From the NCBI RefSeq assembly GCF_963678635.1, contig NC_087064.1, positions 78,346,512-78,410,511 of the forward strand: a stretch of 64,000 nucleotides of DNA. Direction: 5' to 3'. Within the stretch, counting starts at the first letter, position 1, and each line of letters opens with the position of its first letter. Positions 47,782 to 60,199 of the stretch are shown piece after piece. A program made the position numbers and the translations under genes. This stretch comes from Symsagittifera roscoffensis. Its lineage: Eukaryota; Xenacoelomorpha; Acoela; Convolutidae. Under the pieces are notes generated by a model, which worked only from the letters and a program-made list of their open reading frames with translations, was not told where the DNA came from and made no database searches.

Positions 47782-50699
47782 AGTTTAAGAAGTGTTCTTG
47801 ATACGGAAACATCCTCGCAAACAACAATGTAAAAATGAATTCATCAGCTGAAATTGATTCTCTGGGAGAATCAAGAGCTTGAATTACACTCTATACCGCG
47901 GAAAAACGACACCCATAATTGAAGGAGTGACTTGGTTTGGCGCCAAAAACCAATCGTAACTGATTTGACGACACCGATTTTTCAAATTTTAGGGTCAGCA
48001 TGATTGCTCATGGGAACCTTGCTCATATATCAAGTCAACTATTTTACCATAAAAGTTGTTGGGACTGCTTTTTTCTTGGCTCATTTTGATCATCCGCTCG
48101 AAATTGCTAAAAATTAAACCATTTTGACGACAAACTATGTCATCCTTTCAATTTTGTCTGACATTTTTCCGCGGTTTTAAGTGTTGGCCGAGCTCAAGAG
48201 TCTCCCAGAGAACCAATTTTAGCCCTTGATTTCAAACTAAATATTTTGTTTCGAGGATTTTTCCGCATCAAGAAGTCTTCTGAACTAATTAGATATACTG
48301 GCTATTTTACGCCTTCAAAACAATTTTTTTTTTAAGTTTTGACCTGTACAATATTGTTCACTCCAATACAATAAAAACAACACAGAAGAAAAAACCTAAA
48401 TTTTCAGAACCGGCTTTACATGGTAATTCTTCAAAAATTGATAGTTTCATAGAAATTAACACTATATATTTAATCTTGGTCTTTTAACAAAATTTTCTTG
48501 AAGTTCAAACGGAGCAATATGCGGAGAAAAATACATTTGCTTCAGACTTCAACTGCAAAAATTTGTTTGTTTTGTACACATTCTATAGAAGTAAATGCGG
48601 TAGTTTTTTCCAATGAAAATGAAGGCAATAAGGTTCGATCAAGATACTTCACCACCAATTGGGAAAATTACATACAATACAGAAAATTTATTCTCGAATT
48701 TCAAATTTTTTTCAGCGCTCATTTCAATTATTAAAAAAAAACTATTTCAACTATTTTTTCAGCGAAATTAGTATTTTTACAAGGTTTCACGTGTATTTCA
48801 AAGAAAACGCCGGAAAACCCAATTCAGTCAGGAGTAATTTTAGATTCCACAACGAAGATATCGATAAAAAACACACACTGGTGAACATGCACAATTTTTG
48901 GCTTTTACTGTTTAAGATGCCTGTTTTGGTGTTCATTTTGAATTTTTTTATTAGGAAGCTCAGTAAAATTTTTTGACAAAAAGCAAATGATCAGAAAAAT
49001 CCTCTGTAAATTTTTATGAACCTATCAAGGTTTGGTTTTAAAGTCTTACCAAATGATTTCGTGTCCTAAAAAGCCAGTTTTCCTCATCTACAAGTTTTTC
49101 AATCTACGCCAAAGAGTTAGAAACGTCCTCTTTAATTTGCTTCAGACTTCAATTGCTCTAAGACCTAAACAATCCTTTAATTTTTTACACAATCTATTGA
49201 AATAACTACGGTATTTTTTGCCAATGAAAACGAAGAAAATCCGATTCAATCAAATTAATCCACCAGAAACTTCCTTGAAACTCAGAACAACCGAAAATTG
49301 AAAAATGATACATTACAGAAAGTTTGGTCTTGACTTTCAAGTTTTTTCATACCTGACTTTATTTTTAAAAGAATTTATTTCACAAAAAATTTCAGTTCGA
49401 CTGAAAAAACATGGTCATTTTACAAGATTTAATGTTTTTATCAAAACTTAATTTTATTTCGAATTCATCTCAAGCAGGACTAATTTTGAAATCTTTCCGA
49501 AAACTTGACTTCCATTAAGTTAGGTTTTTAAAAAAGAAAATATCAGAAAAAAAACAAACTGATCATCAAAATAAAGAGCAAATCTTGCCTCTTTAAGCTG
49601 CCTGTTTTTAATGTCCACTTTGGACATTTTTCTTCGAAACTTATTTGGACCACCAAGAGCAACTGCTCAGAGCTGTCATCTATGAAATTTTCCATGTTTT
49701 GTTTCAAAGACTTACCAATTCAATCCGGGTTAAGTACAATTTTCAACATTGGTGGACAAAATTAAGCAAAAAATCAGATTTTTTACCCACTGAAATGCTA
49801 GTCTTCGATGATAATGACTATTCGAAAGATAGTAAAATTTGTACATAAACGAAAAGCAAATGATCAGAGCTACTTTTTATACACCTATCAATGCTTAGTT
49901 TCAAAAGCTTACCGAGTAATCCATGTCTGAAAATGTCAGCTTTCCTCACATGCACATTTCTCAATCTGCCTGAAAAAGTAAGAAACTTCCTAATTGATTT
50001 GCTTCAGACCTCAACTGTTTAAAGACCTATACAATCCTTGAATTTTATACACAACCTATAGAAATGAGTGCGGTATTTTTTGCAATAAAACTGAAGGCAA
50101 TCAGATTCGATCAAACTAATTCAAAAGAAACTTCATTCAAATTAGGAACAACTGAAAAATACTTACATTACAGAAGATTTTTTCTTGAATTTTAGGTTTT
50201 TTTAGACCTCAGTTTAGTTTTGAAAAACATTTATTTCACAATTTTTTTCAGCAAAAGTCAAAAAAAAATTCAGTTCAACTGAACAAACCTGACCATTCTA
50301 CAAAATTTCACGTTTTTATCACAGCATAATTTCAAAGTAATCGCGTGAAATTTCAACTCAATCAGAACCAATTTTGAAAACTATCCGAAAAAATGACTTC
50401 TTTTTTTTCGGGTTTCAAAAAAAACAATATTGAAAAAGAACCTGAGCTGATGATCAAAGGAAAGCAAAAATTTTGCCTCTTCAAGATGCCTGTTATTAAT
50501 GTCCGCTTCGAGCAATTTTTCTTTGAAACTTTATTGGACCACCGAGAAGAAACGCTCACTCAGAGCTACCCTCTATGAAACTTTCCATATTTTGTTTCAA
50601 AGACTTAACAAACCAATCTGAGTTTGAAAAGGGCAAATTTTTTTGTCTTCACTAGTTTATTCAAACTAATTTTTTCATAAAAAGTTGTATTCCAGCTAA

Positions 50700-51900
50700 A
50701 AAAAACTAAAATTACTAACAATACAGAATATTTGTTCTTTACTTTCGAACTTTTGAGTTCTTCATTGAAGCTTTTGAAAAAAAATCAAATTAAGAAATTT
50801 TACTCCGACTGAACAAACTTAGTAGTCTTACAAGATTTCAAGTTTTTAGAACCACAAATTCTTTTTGAGAGAGAACGCGTGAAATTCCAATTAAAGCAGA
50901 CATAGTTTTAAATATGTCCTTAGAAGTTTGACATCTGTTAGTTTAGGTTTCACAACGGAGAAATTAAAACAAAATACTCACTGGTGAAGAAGCGCAACTT
51001 CCAATTTTTACTCTCTCTTTAAAATGACCTGACTTTGTGTTATGTCCGTTTGGGACAATTTTTTCTTCGAAACTCGGCAAAACGTTTTTGAACAAGAGAA
51101 AATGGTCAGCGCTATGTTTTGTTTCAAAGAATTACCAATTCAATCCGGGCTTCAAAAGACCGGATTATCTCAACTTCTGTTATCTCAATTTTTTGAGCAG
51201 ATTGAAAGAACAAGGAATAGCCAAGCTCAGTAAAATTTCCTAGCTACTTCAAATTTTTTGCTGAAGTAGTCGAGGATGAGTTTTTTCTGAGGCAGTTAGT
51301 TTATTGCAGATGAAAAAACTAACATTTTCAGACCCATATTAATTGGTAAGTCTTCAAAATGAAACACGATTAGTTTCCAAGAGCCTGGAGTGTAACGTTG
51401 ACTATTTGCTCTTGGTCAAGGTTTAATTTACTGCTGACTGAAAGTGAAAAAGAGCATTATCGTAACAACTTTCATATGATTCTGCTTTCAACTTGTTCAA
51501 ACTTATGCAATCTTTTTGTAAACAATCTATACACGCATATACGGCGTTTTCTGCCACTAAGAATGATGCAGTTAGATTCAATCAAATCATATCATCAGAA
51601 ACTTCATTCAAACTAAGAAAAAAGAAAATTACTACCAATACAGATGATTTGATCTTGAATTTCAAAAATTTTTAAGAGCTCATTTCATTTTTGAAAAGTT
51701 TTTATTTTTATTTCAGAGAAAATGCCTGAAAATTCAATTCAGTCAAGAGTTTTTTCTAAAAGTTTCTCGAAAAAACTGATTTCTTTTATTTTAGATTCCG
51801 CAACGTAGATAACAAGATAAAAGACACACTGTTGAACATGCACAATTTCTGGCTTTCACTGTTTAAGATGCCTATTTTTGGTGTTCATTTTGAATTGTTT
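50700..51900. repeat. Long duplicated segment, copy 1
   Basis: Highly similar to 56,160-57,340, offset about 5.4 kb. Shared words include GAAAGAACAAGGAATAGCC, GAGAGAGAACGCGTGAAATT and GTAGTCGAGGATGAG. Divergence is far lower than between other modules of the array, so this is a later duplication. Confidence 0.85.
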
Positions 51901-54496
51901 GTTTGAATTTTGAATACAGAATATTTGTTCTTTACTTTCGATTTTTTGTGTTCTTCATTGAAGCTTTTGAAAAAAATCAAATTAAGAAATATTACTTCGA
52001 CTGAACAAATTTAGTAGTCTTACAAGATTTCAAGTTTTTAAAAGCACAATTTCTTTTTGAGAGAGAACGCGTGAAATTCCATTAAAGCAGACATAGTTTT
52101 AAAAATGTCCTTAGAAGTTTAGATGTACTTCTTTTTGACAAATAGCAATGGATCAGAAATACCTTCAGTAAATTTTTTTATGAACCTATCAATGTTTGGT
52201 TTCAAAAGGTTACCAATGTTTTTCGTGTCCTAAATTGCCAGTTTTCCTCATCTGCAAGTTTTTCACTCTTTGTGAAAGAGTTAGAAACGTCCAAAGTAAT
52301 TTACTTCAGACTTCAACGACATAAACATTCCTTTAAATTTGTACTTAATTTATAAAAATAAATGTGGTTTTTCCCCCAATGAAAGCAACCAGATTCAATC
52401 AAATTCATCCATGAGAAGCTTCATTCTAAGAAAGATTAACTGAAAATTACTTACATTACAGAAGATTTGCTCTTGAATTTCAAGTTTTTTCAGACCTCAA
52501 TTCGGTTTTGAAAAGTCTCTATTTCAAATTTTTTCAGCTAAAGTCAGAACCTATCAACTTGACTGATAATATTTGGTAATTTCACAAGGTTTCTCGTTTT
52601 TTCAAAATCAATTTTTTTTATATCAGAGAGAAAGAGAGCAAGAAACTTCAAAGCAATCAGGAGTAATTTTAAAAGTTTTCCAAACAGTTTGAATTCTGTT
52701 ATTTTAGGTTTCAAAAGGAAATATCAAAAAAAGACAAATTGATATCTTAATTTAAAATTTTGAGTTTCATAACGGAGATATCGAATCAAAAGAATCTCTG
52801 GTTAAAAAGCGCAATTTATGTTTTTTATGCACTCTTTAAGATGTCTTTTTGTAATGAACATTTTGGGCGTTTTTTTCGAAACTCAGCAAAACTTTATTTA
52901 ACCGAGAGCAAACGATCAGAACTAACGTGTATGAAAATTTACCCATTTGAAAAAAGCCAGACTTTCTTATCTTCACTATGTTTCCAATCGATTGAATAAG
53001 TAGGATACAGCCGAGCTCAGTTCATTTTTCTACACTAGTGAACAAAATTAAGCACACACTCAGGGTTTTACTTGATGAAATGCTAGTTTTTGATGTCAAT
53101 TTCAAACAATATTTTCTTCAAAAGATAGAAACTTTTATACATATTTACACAAACTGCCTGAAAAAGTAAAAAAAAAACGTCCTAATTTGTTTGCTTCAGA
53201 CATCAACTGCTTTAAGACTTAAGCAATCCTTTGATTTTGTAGACATTTTATAGCAACAAATCCGGTAATTTTTGCCAACAAAGCTGAATGCAATCAGAAT
53301 CGATCTAATTAATTCATGAGAATTTCATTCAAATTAAGAGCAACTGAAAACTACTTACATTACAGAAGCTTTTTTTCTTGAACTTCGAGTTTTTTCGAGC
53401 CCTATTTTAATTTTGAAAAGCTTTTTTCAGCGAAAATCAAAATTTGATCTCAATCAGGACTAATTTTGAAAACTTCCGAAAAGTTTGACTTCTATTATTT
53501 TGTGTTTCAAAAAGAAAATATCGGCAAAAAAGATAAACTGATGATCAAAACTAAGAGCAAATTTTGCTTCTTTAAAATAATTGTTTTTAATGTTCGCTTT
53601 GGATATTTTTTCTTTGAAACTTTTTTGAACCACCAAGAGCAAATGCTCAGAGCTACTCTCTATGAAACTTTCCATATTTTGTTTCAAAGACTTAAAAAAT
53701 CAATCTGAGTTTGAAAATGCCCAATTTTTCTGTCTTCACAAGTTTATTCAAAGCTATTGAATACGTAAAAAACAGCCGAGCTCAGTTAGTTTTTCAACTA
53801 AGTCGTTCTGAGGAATTTTTACGTCAGACGAACATTTGTTTATTTGGTAATTCAAAACTCTTCGAAAACATACATTGATAGTTTTATAGTGGATAGCAAT
53901 GATTACTTGTTCTTGGTTTATGATAAATTTTTCGATGAAACGCAAACTGAGGAACATTTGGACCAAAGTTTTTCAGCTTCAGTCCTTGCATTTTTTTGAA
54001 CTTAAAAAATCCTTTAGTTTTATAACAATCTATACAAACAACTGCGGTATTTTTGCCAAAGAAAAAAAATGCGCTCAATTTCGAACAATTTTTTTCATAA
54101 GATTCTTCATTCGAAATAAAAATATCAGAAAACTACTACCATTACACAAGATTTGTTCATGAATTTCAAGGTTTTCCAGACCTCATTTGAAATTTGAAAA
54201 GCACTTTTTACAGTTTTTTCATTGGAAGTCAAAAATTTTCATTTCGAATGAACAAATTTGGCCATTCTACAAGATTTCACATTTTTTAAAGCATAGTTTT
54301 CAATTCAAAACAAATGCGTGAAGTTTCAACTCAATCACGAGTAGTTTTTAAAACTTTTCGAAAAGTTTGACTTCTTTTGTTTTAGTTTTCGAAAAGGAAA
54401 TATCGGAAAAAAAGATGGACTGATTAGTAAAACAAAGCGCAATTTTTTTTACTCTCTAAGATGCCTCTTTTCAATGTCCGCTTTAGACAATTTTTC

Positions 54497-54699
54497 GGCT
54501 CTTTTCCTTTTCGAACCCCCACCTCCCACGACCATCAATTTTATGGTGCAATGAGTGGTTTTCTAAGGTTAAATATGAAGCCCGAATGTGTTTGACATAT
54601 CCTAATCAGTCCGCATGTCAATTTTCATAATGATTGGACAATGTGAACAGAAATTTTTCTTGTAAAAAATTGCAGGTGGGGGGAAAAGGAAAAAGAACC
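54497..54699. mobile_element. MITE with 8-bp target duplication (hAT-like)
   Basis: 203 bp inserted within an array module. The ends GGCTCTTTTCCTTTT and (inverted) GGTTCTTTTTCCTTTT form an imperfect terminal inverted repeat that continues into CCCCCACCT on both sides. AATTTTTC is present on both flanks (54,489-54,496 and 54,700-54,707), and uninterrupted modules elsewhere (for example 51,055) have that word once. Eight-base duplications are typical of hAT transposons; the family is inferred. Confidence 0.85.
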
Positions 54700-56159
54700 A
54701 ATTTTTCTTCGAAACTTTTTTTGACCAATAAGAGCAAATGCTCTGAGCTACCCTATATGAAACTTTTCATGTTTTATTTCAAAGACTTACCAATTCAATC
54801 CGGGTTTGAAAATGCCAAAAACTATCATCCACACTAGGTTACTCAAAGCTATTGAAAACGTAAAAATCAGCCGAGCTCATTTAACATTTCTACTAAACAT
54901 TTTGAGGAAAATTCACATCGATTGAACATTTTATTTGGTAATTCGAAATTTTTCAAAATCAAACATCGATGGTTTCATGGAGGATAACATGGATTACTTG
55001 CTCTTTTTATTCAAATAAGTTTTTGCTCAAATGCAAACGGAGAAATATGTGGAGCAAAATTCATTTGATTGAGCCGTCAAGTTACTTTGAACCTAAATAC
55101 CTTCTAACTTTGCACAATACTTATACAGACGAACACGCTAATTTCTGTCACTGAAAACGAATGCGTTCAGTTGTGAACAATTTATTTCAAAACTTTTTCA
55201 GATTAAGAAAAAAACTGAAGAATACTTACAATACTGAAAAATTGTTCTTGACTTTTTGGTTTTTGAAGACTCCGCTACAATTTTGAAAAGCATGATTTTC
55301 AATTCAATTTCTTTTCCAGCGAAAAAAAGTTGTCCGACTGAACAAAGTTGGTAATTTTACAAGTTTTTATGTTTTCCAAAGCACATTTTTTTTTCAAGAG
55401 AAAATGCGTGAAATTCCAATTCAGTTAAATTCAAAACATTTCCTTGAAAGTTCGACTTGTATTATTTTAAATTCCACAACAAAGATATCGAGACAAAAGA
55501 CACACTGGTAAACATGCACAACTTCTGCTTTTTACTGTTCTAGATGCCTAATTTCAGTGTTCATTTTGAAACTTTTTCATTGTGAAGCTGAGTAACCTTT
55601 TTGGAAACAGCTAAATATTAGAATACCTTTTAAAAAACTTTTTATGAAACTATCAATGATTGGTTTCAAAAGCTTACCCAAGTAACTCGTGTCTGAAAAT
55701 ACCAGCTTTGCTCATCTGGAAAGTTCTCAATCTACGTGAAAGAATAAGAAACGTCCAATTAATTTGCTTCAGACTTCAACTGCTCAAAAACCTAAACAAT
55801 CCTTTGATTTTGTACACGATCCATAAAAACAATTGCTGTTTTTTTTACCAATGAAAATGAAGGCGATCAGTCTTGATCAAATTTTTGCATGATAAATTGT
55901 ACTCCATTTCTGAAAAAAACTGAATGCTCAGGAAACTTCAAGTCAAATGAACATTTTTTTGGTAATTCGAATTTTTTCAAAATCAAACCTCGATAGATTC
56001 AAAGTGGATAGCAAGGAGTCATTTCAAAACATTGCCCAAAAAAGTTTGTCTTCTATTTTTTTAAAAAAGACAAAAGACACACTGGTGAACTTGCACGATT
56101 TCTGATTTTTACTGTTACAGATGCCTATTTTTGGTGTTCATTTTGAATTGTTTGTTTGA

Positions 56160-57340
56160 ATTTTGAATGCAGAATATTTGTTCTTTACTTTCGATTTTTT
56201 GTGTTCTTCATTGAAGCTTTTGAAAAAAATCAAAATAAGAAATATTACTTCGACTGAACAAATTTAGTAGTCTTACAAGATTTCAAGTTTTTAAAAGCAC
56301 AATTTCTTTTTGAGAGAGAACGCGTGAAATTCCAATTAAAGCAGACATAGTTTTAAAAATGTCCTTAGAAGTTTGACATCTGTTAGTTTAGGTTTCACAA
56401 CGGAGAAATTAAAACAAAATACTCACTGGTGAAGAAGCGCAATTTCTGAGTTTTAATCTCTCTTTAAAATGTCATGACTTTATGTTATGTTCGTTTTGAA
56501 CATTTTTTTCTTCGAAACTCGGCAAACGTTTTTGAACAAGAGAAATTGATCAGAGCTATGTTTTGTTTCAAAGAATTACCAATTCAATCCGGGCTTCAAA
56601 AAACCGGATTATCTCAACTTCTGATATCTCAATTTTTTGAGCAGATTGAAAGAACAAGGAATAGCCGAGCTCAGTAAAATTTCATAACTACTTCATATTT
56701 TTTGCTGAAGTAGTCGAGGATGAGTTTTTTCTGAGGCAGTTAATTTATTGCAGATGAAAAAAAAAATAACCTTTTCAGACCCATATTAATTGGTAAGTCT
56801 TCAAAATGAAACACGATTAGTTTACAAGAGCCTGGAGTGTAACGTTGACTATTTGCTCTTGGTCAAGGATTAATTTACTGCTGACTGAAAACGAAAAGGA
56901 GCATTATCGTAGCAACTTTCATATGATTCTGCTTTCAACTTGTTCAAACTTATGCAATCCTTTTTTGTAAACAATCTATACACGCATATACGGCGTTTTC
57001 TGTCACTAAGAATGATGCGGTTAGATTCAATCAAATCATATCATCAGAAACTTCATTCAAACTAAGAAAAAAGAAAATTACTACCATTACAGATGATTTG
57101 ATCTTGAATTTCAAAAATTTTTAAGAGCTCATTTCAGTTTTGAAAAGTTTTTATTTTTATTTCAGAGAAAGTTCCTGAAATTCCAATTCAGTCAGGAGTT
57201 TTTTCTAAAAGTTTCTCGAAAAAATTTATTTCTTTTATTTTAGATTCTGCAACGTAGATAACAAGACAAAAGGCACACTGTTGAACATGCACAATTTCTG
57301 GCTTTTACTGTTTAAGATGCCTATTTTTGGTGCTCATTTT
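56160..57340. repeat. Long duplicated segment, copy 2
   Basis: Partner of 50,700-51,900. A shorter part (56,125-56,370) also recurs at 51,885-52,130, so at least three copies of that piece exist. Confidence 0.85.
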
Positions 57341-58480
57341 GAATTGTTTCATTATGAAGCTCAGCAACTTCTTTTTGACAAATAGCAATGGATCAGAAAT
57401 ACCTTAAGTAAATTTTTTTATGAAACTATCAAGGTTTGATTTCAAAAGCTTACCAAAGCAATTCGTGTCTGAAGATGCCAGCTTTTCCTTGTCTGCAAGG
57501 ATTTCAATCTGCGTGAATGAGTAAGAAGCGTTCTAGCTACTTCGCTTCAGACTTCAACTGCTTTAAGACTTAAACAATCCTTTAACTTTGTAAAGACTCT
57601 ATAGGAAAAACGATGTGGTTTTTTGCCAATGAAAATGAAGGCAGTCAGACTCGATCAAACAAATCCATTAGAAAATTCATTCAAACTAAGAACAACTGAA
57701 AGTTACTTACATTACAGAAGATTTGTTCTTGAAATTGAAAATTTTTTCTTCAGACATCATTTTATAATGGAGAAAAAAAGTAACGCAACTAAACAATTTT
57801 CAAACTCAAAAAAAATCCCAGAAACGGACAAAAAATCCCAGATCCCGACGGACAAAAAATTTTCATTTCATTTTTTGAGAGATGCAGCTTCAAATCACGT
57901 TTTCTCCCTTGGCTTAGAAAATTATGCAGCAACTGCTACAAATTTTTTTAAAAAAGTTTAGAAAAATTAGCTCATTTTATTTTTATAATTTTCTCAAAAA
58001 ACTTGAAACTTTCTCAGATATAAAACTAGGTATTTTGCTATCTAGGACTAAAAACTGATATAGCAGTAGCCTTTTTATTTTTCGCTTTTCAGACACTTTC
58101 AATCATTTTTCGTTTTTTGTTTTTCTAGTTTCGGTATTTTCTTTCTCCAGATTAATTTTCGAAAGCAATTATTTCACAATTTTTTCAGCGAAAGTCAGTA
58201 AAATTCAGTTCGACTGAACAAACTTGGTCAATCTACAAGATTTCACGTTTTTTAAAAGCATTACTATTTTTCAAAGGAAACGCGTGAAAACTCAACTCAA
58301 TCATGAAAATCTGAAAAATGTTCTGAAAACTTTGACTTCTATTGTTTTAGGATTCTAAAAAAAGTATTAAAAAAAAAGATAATCTGATGATTGAAAAAGC
58401 GAACTTTTTGCTTTTTACTCTTTAGGATGCTTATTATTAATGTCCGCTTTAGGAATTTTTTCTTCGAAACTCCTTGACAT

Positions 58481-60190
58481 TCAAAAAAAACTATACAAAT
58501 AACAAAAATTGTTCCGAAGAAAAGCTATGAAAGCAACCAAACACGATTTATAGAAAATGAGATTCTTCATTGAAAACCTTTTTTTTTTCAAAAAAAAATT
58601 GGATGCGTGCCGATGCGTACCGTCTAAATCATCGAGTTTTGGCCATTTACCCAGCAATTTTGGACAAATACTCCACAGACTATTTTCAAAGTTTTGGTTT
58701 TACTTTAACTGATAAGGCTAATAAATAAACACAGAGCTGGAGCGGAGCCGTGCGCCATTAGCTATACAATGCAAATGTAGCCTTGGACGAATATATAATT
58801 CACAAAATAAAAAAGATTGAGAGAAACAGAGCCATATAACTCATTATTTTCTTATTGTTAACCTAGCAGCCTTTAAGCTGTCAAAACTTGAGAACATGCG
58901 CACTGAACCGAAAATGAAAAATGTTTTGCAGAATTTTTGTAACAAGAAAAGTTTTCTTGATAAAGATTTCGAACCCGAATTATCTTTTAATTAATAGATT
59001 TTTTTGGCTTTTCAAAAGGACAAAAACTTTACTAAGCCGACAAAACATAACCGGGAACAATCTTGAAGATCAATGTTTTTTTTTAAAAAGCATGAGCATC
59101 CGTGTTGGTAAATGATTAAAAAAGGACGACTGTCTGTGGTAATAAGAATTGTTTTTATCAGAAAAAGCTCGAGCTTCAGAAGTTAAGCTCGGAACAAATA
59201 AGCAGACAAACGAGAGTCCGAAGACTCACTAAAAATCAATTTTATATATACTGAAAAAAAGTAACCGGGTTATTTCTAGACCAAGCGAGAAGGCGCTTGC
59301 AGTATGATAAGGTCCAAAAATAAGGCAAGTTCAATTTCGTACAGTTAGCATTTTTTCACTCAAGCAAACACAAGCAAACAAACGCCAATGAGTATTTTTG
59401 AAAAGGTCAAAAAATTAATGAATTTTGAATTGTAATTGACCTCTTTATGAAAAAACCTCAGTCCTATGATATTAATGTTTTCTAGTTGGCTGTCCTGAAC
59501 CGATGTGCCACTGAGGCATATAAAAACCAAAGACATGCAGGGAAAAAGAGCTTCAAGTTTCGAAAAAAAAAACAAAATTTGCATGTTATACTTTGAAATG
59601 AAATAAGCAAAAGGAAAACACACTAACTTAGATGGTAAGGAATCGTCAAAGTACAGAACCAAATTGTGAATATTTTAGATATTTGAAAAAGCCCACAGTT
59701 TACATTTTCGAAAAACTTCCGAAATCGGGCGTAAATTTTATATGAAATAAGCATTTTATTTCGGATCATTTGAAGAATTAAAAAAGCATCAACTGTGTTA
59801 TCTTATTAGTGATCAAACTTCAAAGCAAAGGTTATTAACCTCTTTTCTGTCTTTAAGTGTCCCAAACCAGCACTTTCGCATTGGCAAAAATGCCACCCAA
59901 GAGAGCACTTTTATTTGCCATTTGGCTCGGAAAAAGAGTTGCATCGTACTATCACACTCAGCTGATTTCTTTAGAGAACACGGAAAACGAGCGGAAAAAC
60001 ATTAGAACGGAACAACCAAATCAGAAAAAAATGAATTTTGATTTCTTTAGTTTCCATTCAAAAAACCTCATAGCATGAAGTTTGAAAAAAGTAGCCATAT
60101 CAAAACTGCTAAATGACCTTTTTACATCAGCATTCAATTCAGCTTAAAATGATTCGCATGAAGATGGCTTTCCTGAGAAGTGATGAAACT
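58481..60190. other. AT-rich DNA without recognisable features
   Basis: About 1.7 kb. The short open frames at 58,921-59,115 and 59,857-60,078 show no domain, no splice context and no compositional contrast with their surroundings; no gene is called. Confidence 0.55.
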
Positions 60191-60199
60191 TTTGAAAGC

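Larger units (their letters stand above)
46600..58480. repeat. Mosaic repeat array derived from the foldback element
   Basis: Diverged modules recur in both orientations for about 12 kb. One module reads like the foldback arm: AGATGCCTGTTTT, CTTCGAAACT, CAAATGATCAGAGCTAC, TATGAAACTTTCCATGTTTT, CAAAGACTTACCAATTCAAT. A second one contains CAGACTTCAACTGCTTTAAG and TACTTACATTACAGAAGATT. Spacing between successive second modules varies from about 600 to 1,500 bp. Many open frames of 60-100 codons here (for example 51,037-51,243 and 56,474-56,677) are repeat-derived and are not called as genes. Confidence 0.8.

Noticed and set aside
49645..53708. Recurrent short frames with words such as FETLLDHREE or ELPIQSG
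   Set aside because: They repeat because the array module repeats; frames shift between modules and no consistent protein is maintained.
57623..57961. 112-codon plus-strand frame as a gene
   Set aside because: Its first half is array module sequence and the second half has no domain or counterpart; no splice or promoter support.
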